DNA of 64,000 nt, from contig JAYRJU010000002.1 of NCBI GenBank assembly GCA_041906145.1, forward strand, positions 632,177 through 696,176, read 5' to 3'. Shown one piece after another: positions 35,961 through 45,003 of the stretch. The position numbers and the translations under genes are program-made. How positions within the stretch are numbered: the first letter of the stretch is position 1; each line of letters starts with the position of its first letter. The notes below the pieces were generated by a model. The model was not told the DNA's origin, ran no database searches, and saw only the letters and a program-made list of their open reading frames with translations. This stretch comes from SHVO01 sp041906145 (lineage in GTDB: Bacteria > Pseudomonadota > Alphaproteobacteria > Rhodospirillales > Rhodospirillaceae).

Positions 35961-37664
35961 ATGAAGCAAAATTCTTTCTGTCGTTTTGTCGCGGGCCTTG
36001 CCCTCTCGGTGGCGCTCTCCTCCTGTTCCGGCGAGACGGCGAAACCGGTTGAATCCGCGCCTGTAGCGGCGCTTCCGGCCGGCCTTGAGAATGCTGGTAC
36101 TTCGCCGCTGCGTCGGCTCATGAGCGTCGCGCAGTACGAAAACACCATCACCCACATTTTCGGTCAGGACGTCGCCGTCCAAGCTCAGTTCGCACCGATG
36201 CAACGCACCGACGGGTTGCTTGCGCTCGGTGCGGCGAAAGCGGGCGTGCCTTTCGGCGAGATGCAGAAGTTTCAACGCGCGGCCGCTCTCGTCGCCGCGC
36301 AAATCGTTGGCGACAAGAATCTCGATCTCGGACTGCCGTCGCGCCGCGATTCACTCATCCCCTGCAAGCCCGTTGCCGCACACAAGGCCGATCCCAAGTG
36401 CGCGGAGACCTTCCTGCGTAAGATCGGACGGCTCCTGTATCGCAAGGAAATATCTGACGCCAAACTCGCGGTCTTCGTGAGTGAGGCGGGAAAATCCGCC
36501 GATCATCTCGGCGATTTTTATGCGGGCCTGGCGACCGTTCTTGAGGGCATGCTGATCAGCCCCGAAGTGATCTTCATCCACGATCAGAGCGAACCCGATC
36601 CCGAGCGACCGGGACGGCTGCGCCTTGATGGCTATTCCTACGCATCGCGCCTTAGCTTCTTTCTATGGAATGCGGCCCCCGACGATGCCTTGCTGACGGC
36701 AGCAGAGAAGGGCGACTTCGATACGGAAAAAGGCCGCGCGCGCATCGTCGACACGATGCTTGCCAGTCCCCGCCTTGAAAAGGGCGTGCGGGCCTTCTTC
36801 GATGACATGTTGGGTTTCGATTCCTTCGGCAATCTGGCGAAGGACCCAGCGGAATATCCCGCGGAAACCGGCGCGACGCTCAGCGACGCGCGCGAACAGA
36901 CGCTGCGCACGATTTACGATCACCTCGTGGTCCGCAATGAAGACTATCGAGACCTCTTCACCACGCGCCAGACGTTCATGTCGCCGGAACTCGGCGCGAT
37001 CTATCGCGTTCCCACGCCGCAAGGCTGGGTCCGCTACGAATTTCCACAAGATAGCCCGCGTGTCGGCCTCCTGACCCAAGTCAGCTTTCTTGCGCTGCAT
37101 GCGCACCCAAGCCGCAGCTCCGCGACGCGCCGCGGCAAAGCGCTCCGCGAATTGCTGCTCTGTCAGCCGGTCCCGCTGCCGCCGCCGAACGTGGATTTTT
37201 CGGCGGTCGAGGATCCGAAGGCGACATTTCGCACGGCGCGCGATCGCGTAGGCGCTCATCTCGAAAATCCCGTGTGCGCGGGGTGCCACCGCATCACCGA
37301 TCCCATGGGCCTCGCGCTCGAGAATTTTGACGGTGCCGGCCAGTTCCGGGCGACCGAGAAGGGGGCGGCGATTGACGCCAGCGGCAATCTCGACGGCAAG
37401 GCGTTCCAGGATGTCACGGGCCTTGCAGAGGCGGTGCGCAATCACCCGGCGCTCGCGTCCTGCCTGGTCAAGCGCGTCTATAGCTACGGCGCCGGAACGG
37501 CGCTGAAGAATTCCGACAAACCCTTGGTCGACTTCTTCGCCGCCGAATTCGCGAGCCAACACTACAAATTTCCGAGCTTGCTGCGCTCGATCGTGCTCAG
37601 TCCGGCTTTCTACGATGTGACGGCCGCTATGGCGCCCGAGCAAAAATCGGCATCGCTGAATTAG
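35961..37664 (+). CDS. PSD-domain lipoprotein (DUF1595/1592/1588/1585)
   Basis: A 567-residue lipoprotein (lipobox LSSC) with the domain order described for planctomycete cytochrome-like proteins. A DUF1587/1595-like start has LRRLMSVAQYENTI and LRKIGRLLYRKEISD. Then come DUF1592 (YASRLSFFLWNAAPDDALL), DUF1588 (HAHPSRSSATRRGKALRELL and NPVCAGCHRITDPMG) and DUF1585 (VRNHPALASCLVKRVYSYG). CAGCH is a CxxCH haem c attachment motif, suggesting a periplasmic or outer-membrane redox protein. It is followed by the DUF1552 gene, its usual partner. The biochemical function of this family pair is not known. Confidence 0.9.
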   Translation: MKQNSFCRFVAGLALSVALSSCSGETAKPVESAPVAALPAGLENAGTSPLRRLMSVAQYENTITHIFGQDVAVQAQFAPMQRTDGLLALGAAKAGVPFGEMQKFQRAAALVAAQIVGDKNLDLGLPSRRDSLIPCKPVAAHKADPKCAETFLRKIGRLLYRKEISDAKLAVFVSEAGKSADHLGDFYAGLATVLEGMLISPEVIFIHDQSEPDPERPGRLRLDGYSYASRLSFFLWNAAPDDALLTAAEKGDFDTEKGRARIVDTMLASPRLEKGVRAFFDDMLGFDSFGNLAKDPAEYPAETGATLSDAREQTLRTIYDHLVVRNEDYRDLFTTRQTFMSPELGAIYRVPTPQGWVRYEFPQDSPRVGLLTQVSFLALHAHPSRSSATRRGKALRELLLCQPVPLPPPNVDFSAVEDPKATFRTARDRVGAHLENPVCAGCHRITDPMGLALENFDGAGQFRATEKGAAIDASGNLDGKAFQDVTGLAEAVRNHPALASCLVKRVYSYGAGTALKNSDKPLVDFFAAEFASQHYKFPSLLRSIVLSPAFYDVTAAMAPEQKSASLN

Positions 37665-37681
37665 GTGTGGGAGACAGACAG

Positions 37682-39019
37682 ATGAACAATCTCAGTCGTC
37701 GTCGCGTCCTTCGCGGCGTCCTCAACGGCGCCGCCGTTGGCGTTGGCCTGCCACTTTTGAATCTGTTCCTGAATGGGAATGGCAATGCGCTGGCGAACGG
37801 CGAGCCCATGCCTGTGCGTTTCGGTACGTGGATTTGGGGCCTTGGAATGAATGACGCGATTTTCACGCCGAAGAAGACCGGCGCGAATTTCGATTTGCCC
37901 GAAGAGATCAAGTCGCTCGCGCCGATCCAGAAGCACATCAATCTGTTCACGCGCTTCAATACGTTCAAAGACAGTGCGCCTTTGATGTGTCACCACACCG
38001 GTTGGGTGATTTTGCGCACCGGGATGGCGCCCACGACGGCCAATGTCCGTCCGGGTGAAACCATCGATGTCACGGTCGCCAAGAAGATCGGCAACGCCAC
38101 CCGGTTTCAGGCTTTAAGCGCGACGGCTACCGGCGATGTGCGAGATTCCTACAGCTACGAAAGCGCGAATTCGGTGAATGCGCCGGAGTATTCGCCGATC
38201 CGCTTTTACCAAAACCTCTTCGGTGCCGAGTATCAGGACCCGAACGCCGCCGAGTTTCGTCCCAATCCGCGCGCCATGGTCCGCAAGAGCGTGCTCACCA
38301 GCGTGCTCGATGAGACCAAGACGCTTCTGCACGAAGCCGGCGCCGAGGACCGGGCCCGGCTCGATCAATACTTCACCAGTCTGCGTGATCTTGAAAAGCA
38401 GTTTGACCTGCAGCTCACCAAGCCCCGTCCCTTGGCCTCATGCGGACGCGTGGATGCGTTCAGCGACGAGCCGACGGCGGGGCTCGATACCGTGCGCGTG
38501 GGGCAGCGCCATACCATGATGACCAAGCTCATGACGATGGCGGTCGCCTGCGATCAGACCCGCGTGTTCAATATGGCGTATGCGGGCGAGACCGCCGCGA
38601 CGACCAAGGCCGGTTACGAGAAGCCGCACCATACCGCCACGCATGAAGAGCCCACGGACGCAAAGTTGGGCTATCAGATTGAGGTGTCCTGGTTCACGCG
38701 CCGGGCGATGGAGGCGTGGGCGGAATTTGTCGCCGCCATGGCGTCGGTGAAGGAAGGCGATGGGACGTTGCTCGACAATACGCTCGTCTATGCGATGTCG
38801 GATATTTCCTATGCAAAGATCCATTCGCTCGACAACATCCCGATGTTCACCGCCGGCACGGCCGGTGGACGCATCAAGACGGGGCTGCATGTGCAAGGCA
38901 ACGGCGAGGCCGGCACGCGTCTCGGCTACACCTTGATGAAGGTCATGGGCCTCGATATCCCGTCGTGGGGCACGCTCAGCAACACGACGTCGAAGGAAAT
39001 CGGGGAAATCCTGGTCTAG
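37682..39019 (+). CDS. Tat-exported DUF1552 protein
   Basis: A 445-residue protein starting at the ATG at 37682 with GGGAGACAGACAG ahead. The twin-arginine leader (LSRRRVLRGVLNGAAVGVGL) predicts folded export. The body is DUF1552, related to DUF1501 and alkaline-phosphatase-like folds: RFGTWIWGLGMND, KPHHTATHEEPTD, GTLLDNTLVYAMSD, then IHSLDNIPMFTAGTAGGRIK. It lies 18 bp after the DUF1592 stop and 5 bp before the next gene. DUF1552 and DUF1592 genes are neighbours in many genomes, so a joint function is likely. Confidence 0.9.
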   Translation: MNNLSRRRVLRGVLNGAAVGVGLPLLNLFLNGNGNALANGEPMPVRFGTWIWGLGMNDAIFTPKKTGANFDLPEEIKSLAPIQKHINLFTRFNTFKDSAPLMCHHTGWVILRTGMAPTTANVRPGETIDVTVAKKIGNATRFQALSATATGDVRDSYSYESANSVNAPEYSPIRFYQNLFGAEYQDPNAAEFRPNPRAMVRKSVLTSVLDETKTLLHEAGAEDRARLDQYFTSLRDLEKQFDLQLTKPRPLASCGRVDAFSDEPTAGLDTVRVGQRHTMMTKLMTMAVACDQTRVFNMAYAGETAATTKAGYEKPHHTATHEEPTDAKLGYQIEVSWFTRRAMEAWAEFVAAMASVKEGDGTLLDNTLVYAMSDISYAKIHSLDNIPMFTAGTAGGRIKTGLHVQGNGEAGTRLGYTLMKVMGLDIPSWGTLSNTTSKEIGEILV

Positions 39020-39023
39020 GAAA

Positions 39024-40379
39024 ATGAAAATGCTTTCGGCCTTGCGTCTTTCAACTCTGATCGTGATCGCAGCTTGCGGCCTCAATGGCGCTGTCGCGGC
39101 GGAAAAGCGCATGACCGAAGACTATGTGGGCGTTGCGATGCCGCCCGGCTTCCACGTCGAACCCACCGAAATGGACGGCCCCGTTTTTGCGAACGGGCAG
39201 GGCAAGACCCTCTACGTGTGGCCATTCCGGCGCATGCGGAACGGTCTTACCGGCGATGCGAAGGGCAAGACCGCCTGCGGCGATAAGCCTTATACGGAAA
39301 CCGCCGGTCTCATGAGCCCATATCCGCCCGGGCTTGAACTCCCCGACCTCGATACGCGGCCAGCGTGTACCGATATGTGGATTCCCGTTCTTGCGGAGCC
39401 GAATGATCAGCCTGTTGGCGACTGGAGCTTCATCACGCGCTCCAACGGAACAAAGCAGTGGGCCTACAACGAGCAGGCGCTCTATACCTCTAACTTCGAT
39501 CGGCGTCCGGGCGATGTGCTTGGCGACACCTCGCGGCGTGGGGGCGGTGACTCGCCCGCTGCGCGCCGTCCCATCGGTCCACCGCCGAATGTACCGCCGG
39601 GGTTCTCCGTCATCACGCAAACCTCGGGCCGGCTTCTGACGACCAACGAAGGTTACTCGGTGTATTTCTCGGATCGTGATTCCGCCAAGGCGTCGCTTTG
39701 CAAAGGAGCATGTGCCGAGAAATGGGTCCCCATCCTCGCGCCGGACGTAGCCCAGCCCCAGGGTCAATGGACCATCATCGAGCGTACACCGGGTGTGAAG
39801 CAGTGGGTCTTCCGCGGCAAACCCGTGTACCGTCACGCGCTCGATACCTATCGCGGCAGCGTTGAAGGCGGCGATGAGCCCGGTTGGCACAATTTCTATA
39901 CGCAAAAGGCGCCCGAACCGCCGCCCGGCTTCACCGTGCAGACCACGACCGTGGGTTACGTGCTCGCGGACAGCGGCGGCCGGTCTATCTATATCTACAA
40001 TTGCGGCGACGATTCCTTCGATCAGCTCCGCTGCGATCATCCGGACACGACGCAAGCCTACCGTATGGCGATGTGCGGAGCGGGCGATCCCGCGCGCTGC
40101 CTCAAAACCTGGCCGATGATTCCCGCCGATCCGAACGCCAAAAGCGGCAGTCAGGTTTGGAGCGTTGTCGCGATTGACCCGAAGACCGGCAAGCGGGCGG
40201 CGGCGGATCAAGCGGATGCAATGCATGTATGGGCGTTTCGCGAACGTCCCGTCTACACCTTCGCGGGCGATAAGCAGCCGGGCGACGTCAACGGTGACGG
40301 ACGCGGCGAATGGCGTGGCGGTCGCAACGGTTTCCGGGCTTTCATGCTGCGGGACGACTTCTTGGGCAACACGGATTAA
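39024..40379 (+). CDS. Secreted COG4315-like protein with three repeats, copy 1
   Basis: A 451-residue exported protein (signal peptide 1-25) made of three copies of a COG4315/PF03640-type module. Repeat 1 (about 35-165) has GKTLYVWPFRR and KQWAYNEQALYTS. Repeat 2 (about 190-300) has GYSVYFSDRD, CKGACAEKWVPILA and KQWVFRGKPVYR. Repeat 3 (about 305-445) has GRSIYIYNCGDDSFDQLRCD and HVWAFRERPVYTF. Known family members are short single- or double-repeat lipoproteins; three repeats in a 450-residue soluble protein is unusual. It sits in the DUF1592-DUF1552 operon immediately ahead of paralogue B. A homologue with the same architecture is at 54376. Confidence 0.87.
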   Translation: MKMLSALRLSTLIVIAACGLNGAVAAEKRMTEDYVGVAMPPGFHVEPTEMDGPVFANGQGKTLYVWPFRRMRNGLTGDAKGKTACGDKPYTETAGLMSPYPPGLELPDLDTRPACTDMWIPVLAEPNDQPVGDWSFITRSNGTKQWAYNEQALYTSNFDRRPGDVLGDTSRRGGGDSPAARRPIGPPPNVPPGFSVITQTSGRLLTTNEGYSVYFSDRDSAKASLCKGACAEKWVPILAPDVAQPQGQWTIIERTPGVKQWVFRGKPVYRHALDTYRGSVEGGDEPGWHNFYTQKAPEPPPGFTVQTTTVGYVLADSGGRSIYIYNCGDDSFDQLRCDHPDTTQAYRMAMCGAGDPARCLKTWPMIPADPNAKSGSQVWSVVAIDPKTGKRAAADQADAMHVWAFRERPVYTFAGDKQPGDVNGDGRGEWRGGRNGFRAFMLRDDFLGNTD

Positions 40380-40394
40380 CACCGGGAGCGGGTC

Positions 40395-41543
40395 ATGAAA
40401 AATGTGCTTTTAGATAGACTGGCATCTATTTCGGGCGTGCTGCGCGGCGGTTGCTTCGGCCTGGCGTTGGTCGCTACAAACAGCGCAAGCGCCTTTGCGA
40501 GTGATGCCGCGCCGGTTGTCCTGAAGGACAGGTCTTATGCTTACGCACTGTCCTTTTTGAACTACGCGCTCCTTTTCACGAAAGAAGCGACCGAGTGTCC
40601 TCAAGGCTTCAATGATGGGCCGCGTGAGCACTTCAAGGCGATGTTTCCGGACGGCACGAAACGCACGGTTGTCGATACGGCGCTGAAGCGCGAAGTCGAT
40701 GGCTGGTTTCCGGGTGAGATTCCCGAGCCGTTTCCCTTTCGCGAAGCCGCCGGCCCTGTGGGCCTTGGCATGAATCTCGACGGAAAAGTCGACGCCAACG
40801 ACTTCACGAGCCCTACCGGCGAGAAGGGCATCGACAATGAATTGTTCCGCGTGCTCGGCTGCATCGAAAGCTTCCGCGGTCCGGATGCCTACAACAATTT
40901 CTACGACACGAAGCACATCATCACTGATCGTTACAACCGTACCCTCGTAGAATTGACTGGACTGGACAGTCTCGAGGATGATGATGACGTGACGGTGACG
41001 CTCTATCGCGGCACCGACCGTCTCTTGAGCGACGCTGCCGGCAACACCATCGGCTTTAACGGCATCCCGGGTGGCTCGCAGCGGATCGATATGAAGTGGG
41101 GAAAGAAGTACATTCAAACCTTCAAGGGCAAGATCGTCGATCACGTGCTGACGACGCAGGCCGCCGACCTCGTGCTGCCCTGGAACACGTTCGGCGTGCC
41201 GACCGACATCCTGATGTACGACATGCGCATGAAACTTGATTTGTCCGCTGACGGCGCCGCCGGCGAGCTGGGAGGGTATCTCGACTACGACAGCTTTCAC
41301 TGGCGCAACATGAAATCGGATTCGACGCACCATCAGAGTTACGGCCGTCTTGCCTCGCCGTCGGTTTATCGCGCGATGGCGCGCCTCGCCGATGGTGGAA
41401 AAGATCCGGAGACAGGAAAAAATCGTGGGATCTCGACGTCCCTGTTAGCAAAATTCACACAAGTCTTTATCGTGCGCGACGAGGAGAAGCCCGTTGCGCA
41501 GGGAACTCCCGCCAGGCGCCTTGTGCGCGGCGCTCAGCAATAG
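40395..41543 (+). CDS. Secreted protein of unrecognised family, paralogue B
   Basis: A 382-residue exported member of the A-D family, 15 bp after the triple-repeat gene. It keeps all family landmarks: CPQGFNDGPREHF, GMNLDGKVDANDFTSPTG with GIDNELFRVLGC, NRTLVELTGLDSL, PGGSQRIDMKWGKKYIQTF, KGKIVDHVLTTQAADLVLPW and STHHQSYGR. The N-terminal region is longer than in C and D. It is the last gene of the PSD operon. Function unknown. Confidence 0.88.
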   Translation: MKNVLLDRLASISGVLRGGCFGLALVATNSASAFASDAAPVVLKDRSYAYALSFLNYALLFTKEATECPQGFNDGPREHFKAMFPDGTKRTVVDTALKREVDGWFPGEIPEPFPFREAAGPVGLGMNLDGKVDANDFTSPTGEKGIDNELFRVLGCIESFRGPDAYNNFYDTKHIITDRYNRTLVELTGLDSLEDDDDVTVTLYRGTDRLLSDAAGNTIGFNGIPGGSQRIDMKWGKKYIQTFKGKIVDHVLTTQAADLVLPWNTFGVPTDILMYDMRMKLDLSADGAAGELGGYLDYDSFHWRNMKSDSTHHQSYGRLASPSVYRAMARLADGGKDPETGKNRGISTSLLAKFTQVFIVRDEEKPVAQGTPARRLVRGAQQ

Positions 41544-41677
41544 TCAAGCAAGGGCGGGGTTAGGGGTAACGTCTTAAGATCTCAAGAGTGCGATAAAAGG
41601 GAAGATGGTCCTGTGGGGCATCGCCAAACGGCGTGCGCCGCCGGATCCTAAATGTAGTAAGCAAAAGAGGGGAACTA

Positions 41678-44590
41678 ATGACTAAGACCATTCCGACTAT
41701 CACTTCCGCACGAGGCGGTTCACGTCTGAGAAGCCGCATCACGGCGTCCACATCCATGCTCGCCATTGTCCTCTCGTCCATGGCGGGCGGCGGCGCGTTC
41801 GCGCAGCAGACCGCCGCGGAGCCGGCCGAGGCTGAAGAGATCGTTGTGACCGGTACGCGTGTCGTACGCGATGGCTACGAAGCTCCGACGCCGACGACGG
41901 TCGTTGGTGCTGAAGCCCTCGAGCAGCAGGCCGCGCCGTCTCTTATCGAATACCTCAACACGGTCCCGACCTTCGCGGGGAATGTATCGCCAGCTAGCAG
42001 CACGAGAAGCAGCTCCGGAACACCCGGTACGGCTTCGGTGAACCTGCGCAATTTGGGAACGTCCAGAACTCTTGTTCTCGTAGATGGTCAGCGCTCCGTT
42101 GGTTCAAATCCGTCTGGGATCGTAGACGTCTCAACGGTCCCCGAGCAGCTCATTACGCGCGTCGATATCGTCACGGGCGGCGCTTCATCCGCGTATGGGT
42201 CTGATGCCGTCGCCGGTGTCGTGAACTTCGTTCTCGATAAGAATTTTACTGGGGTCAAAGGCGAAGTTGCCGGCGGGATCACGACCTATGGCGACGACGC
42301 GAATTGGAAGGTCGCGCTTACAGCCGGAACGCCATTTGCCAACGATCGTGGCCACTTCACGATCAGCGGCAACGCCAACGCCAATCGTGGCATTCTCCTC
42401 GCATATCGCGATTGGAATATGCGCGGTAACCAGATCATGACAAACCCCAATTATACCCCTACGAACGGGCAGCCGCAGCATCTCCAGCTTGAAAATGTCG
42501 GACCCGCCACGATGTCGAAGGGCGGCATCATCGTATCCGGTCCGCTTAAAGGGATCGCGTTCGGGGAAGGCGGCAGACCTTATCAATTTGCCTATGGCCC
42601 TGTGGTCTCCGGCGCGCTCATGCAAGGCGGCGAATGGCAGGCGCAGGACGTGCATATCGACTTGGGGGCCGCGCTCGAGCCGCGTCTTTCCCGACAGAAC
42701 GTTTTCACGCGTCTTAGCTATCAGCTTAGCGACAATATCCAAGTGTTTGCGCAGTCGAGTTGGCAGCACCTTTCCAGTTTGAGCTACGCCTACGGAAATC
42801 TCTTTTTCGGTGGGCTGCCAACATCCACGAGCAATCCCTATCTTCCCGCCGAAGTCGCTGCGCAGGCTGCAGCTCTTGGCCTAACCCAGATCACATTGGG
42901 CCACAGTTATGCTGACATGGGACGAAACGGCCTCAAGGACTCGCGTCACACTGTGCGGCACGTGGTCGGCATTGATGGCTCGTTTGAGGCGGTCGACACC
43001 GACTGGACCTGGAATGCCTATTACCAAACCGGAACGTCGCGTAACTCCAATCGCGTAACTAATAGCCGCAATGCTGCGCGTTATGCCCTCGCCGTGGATT
43101 CGGTTCGCAATCCGACCACTGGAGCTATCGCGTGCAGAGTGAATGTGGATGCTGATCCAAATAACAATGCGCCGGACTGCGTGCCGTACAATCCCTTCGG
43201 CATCGGTGTGAATTCACAAGCAGCACTCAACTATGTGCTGGGTACGCCTTACAGGTATCAACGATTCACGCAAGACGTCTTCGCGGTTAGCATCAGTGGA
43301 GATCCATTTGAAACGTGGGCGGGCCCTGTTTCGATCGCCACCGGCGCCGAGCATCGCCGTGAAGAATCAACAGGTTTCGTCAGCGCGGATAACCTTACAA
43401 ACCCGTGGTATGCGGGTAATTACCGACCGACACTCGGAAAATATAATGTGTCTGAAGCGTTCGTTGAGGCCGTTGTGCCGCTGGCCAGAGATGAAAGCTG
43501 GGCCCGGAGCCTGGATCTCAATGCCGCTGTCCGCGGCACGGATTACAGCACCTTCGGTTATGTCACGACCTGGAAATTGGGCCTCACGTATTCGCCCATC
43601 AGCGATCTGACCTTCCGCGCAACGCGCTCGAGAGATATTCGTGCTCCGAATATCGCGGACCTGTTTGCCGCTGGTAACACCACCACCAATAACGCTATTG
43701 ATCCGAGAACGGGATTGTCGGTCCAGTACCGTTCGACCAACACAGGCAATGCCGCGCTGACGCCGGAAAAGGCCGATACCACGGGACTTGGGGTGGTCTT
43801 CCAGCCCACTTTCCTGGCTGGCTTCAGCGCGTCCGTCGACTATTGGAACATTGATCTCCAGGATTCGATCACGACCGTATCCGCGCAGCAAACCGTCGAT
43901 CTTTGCTTCCAGGGCAACCAAGCTTTCTGCCAAGCGATCAATGGAGGCCGGCCGCTCGTTTCTACCGGTTCCGCCTTTGACAACCAGATATTCATTCAGC
44001 CGTTTAACCTCGCGCAACAGCTTGTAAGAGGTGTCGACTTTGAAGCTGGCTATCAAATGCCGCTCGCCGCGATTGCGGAAGATTGGGCCGGCGACCTGTC
44101 GATCCGTGCATTAGCGACACGCTATATCAAGAACCGCTCAAACAACACTTTGACGCCCCCGGTTGATACTGTCGGAAACAATGCGGCCGGCGGTCCGCCG
44201 AAGTGGCGGTGGTCCGCGTCGGTCGGTTACACTAACGATCCGATCAGCATCAACTTCCTTGCTCGCGGTGTGAGCGCCGGTAAGTACGACACGACGTTTA
44301 TCGAGTGTACTTCCGGATGTCCGACCTCGATTGTCGCTAATCAAACCATCAACAACAACAGCATCGCAGGCGCCACGTATTTTGACCTTGCGATGAGCTA
44401 TAAGTTCCTGAAGGCCGACGACGATTCCACGGAGGCGGAAGCGTTCCTGAACATCCGTAATTTGATGAACTCTGATCCGGTGGTCATCGGCTACATCGGC
44501 AACTTCGCCGCGGACGTGACCGTGTCAAATCCGCTGAACTACGACCAGAACGGCCGCGTGTTCCGTGCTGGTATCCGCTTCAAGATGTAA
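41678..44590 (+). CDS. TonB-dependent outer-membrane receptor
   Basis: A 970-residue receptor. The ATG at 41678 has GAGGGGAAC ahead (an upstream in-frame start at 41633 is unlikely). A long basic signal is followed by the TonB box EEIVVTGTR, a plug domain (GASSAYGSDAVAGVVNF), and a beta-barrel ending in the C-terminal signature FRAGIRFKM. It is of the large alphaproteobacterial type that imports oligomers or complexes rather than only siderophores. The following symporter suggests uptake of a carboxylate or peptide. A strong terminator follows at 44619. Confidence 0.95.
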   Translation: MTKTIPTITSARGGSRLRSRITASTSMLAIVLSSMAGGGAFAQQTAAEPAEAEEIVVTGTRVVRDGYEAPTPTTVVGAEALEQQAAPSLIEYLNTVPTFAGNVSPASSTRSSSGTPGTASVNLRNLGTSRTLVLVDGQRSVGSNPSGIVDVSTVPEQLITRVDIVTGGASSAYGSDAVAGVVNFVLDKNFTGVKGEVAGGITTYGDDANWKVALTAGTPFANDRGHFTISGNANANRGILLAYRDWNMRGNQIMTNPNYTPTNGQPQHLQLENVGPATMSKGGIIVSGPLKGIAFGEGGRPYQFAYGPVVSGALMQGGEWQAQDVHIDLGAALEPRLSRQNVFTRLSYQLSDNIQVFAQSSWQHLSSLSYAYGNLFFGGLPTSTSNPYLPAEVAAQAAALGLTQITLGHSYADMGRNGLKDSRHTVRHVVGIDGSFEAVDTDWTWNAYYQTGTSRNSNRVTNSRNAARYALAVDSVRNPTTGAIACRVNVDADPNNNAPDCVPYNPFGIGVNSQAALNYVLGTPYRYQRFTQDVFAVSISGDPFETWAGPVSIATGAEHRREESTGFVSADNLTNPWYAGNYRPTLGKYNVSEAFVEAVVPLARDESWARSLDLNAAVRGTDYSTFGYVTTWKLGLTYSPISDLTFRATRSRDIRAPNIADLFAAGNTTTNNAIDPRTGLSVQYRSTNTGNAALTPEKADTTGLGVVFQPTFLAGFSASVDYWNIDLQDSITTVSAQQTVDLCFQGNQAFCQAINGGRPLVSTGSAFDNQIFIQPFNLAQQLVRGVDFEAGYQMPLAAIAEDWAGDLSIRALATRYIKNRSNNTLTPPVDTVGNNAAGGPPKWRWSASVGYTNDPISINFLARGVSAGKYDTTFIECTSGCPTSIVANQTINNNSIAGATYFDLAMSYKFLKADDDSTEAEAFLNIRNLMNSDPVVIGYIGNFAADVTVSNPLNYDQNGRVFRAGIRFKM

Positions 44591-44618
44591 GCTGACGTCT
44601 GACAGCTTTTCTATGCGG

Positions 44619-44657
44619 CGGGGCGGCATGCTTGGCGTGCCGCCCCGGAAAGTTTTT
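44619..44657 (+). terminator. Rho-independent terminator after the TonB receptor
   Basis: CGGGGCGGCA (44619-44628) pairs with TGCCGCCCCG (44638-44647), with extra inner pairs, and a GTTTTT run follows at 44652-44657. Confidence 0.8.
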
Positions 44658-44727
44658 GTTACGCGCGCTTGGTGCGGATGGGACACCCGGCGTATATTTT
44701 CACGGTTATATGGGGGGAGAGCGCCGG

Positions 44728-44985
44728 ATGTCGGTCAACAACGAGATACGCCCGCGAAATAACTATCTTGCGGTCGTCGCGATTGCGTCGGGGTTTATAT
44801 TCCTCGCCATGTGGTATCTGACCCCCGGCGTACTTGAAAAGCCTCTGTGGCCGGGCGCGGCTCTCACCGTCGCTTTTCTGCTCGGGACACTCTCGATCTT
44901 CATCCCGGTGCTTGTTGCGTGGTTCATCACCGCCGCAGACAAATCTGTGGGCGCCGATGAGACTTACGAAACGTCAGACCATTAA
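44728..44985 (+). CDS. DUF485 family membrane protein
   Basis: An 85-residue protein with two membrane segments (YLAVVAIASGFIFLAMWYL and VAFLLGTLSIFIPVLVAWFI). The ATG at 44728 has GGGGGGAGA ahead. DUF485 (YjcH) genes are the standard partner of ActP-type acetate/carboxylate symporters, and the symporter follows after 18 bp. Confidence 0.85.
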   Translation: MSVNNEIRPRNNYLAVVAIASGFIFLAMWYLTPGVLEKPLWPGAALTVAFLLGTLSIFIPVLVAWFITAADKSVGADETYETSDH

Positions 44986-45003
44986 TCAGTAGCGAGCACG
45001 CAG

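Noticed and set aside
39051..40382. 443-residue minus-strand frame opposite the COG4315-like gene
   Set aside because: Antisense shadow; the plus strand shows a signal peptide and family repeats.
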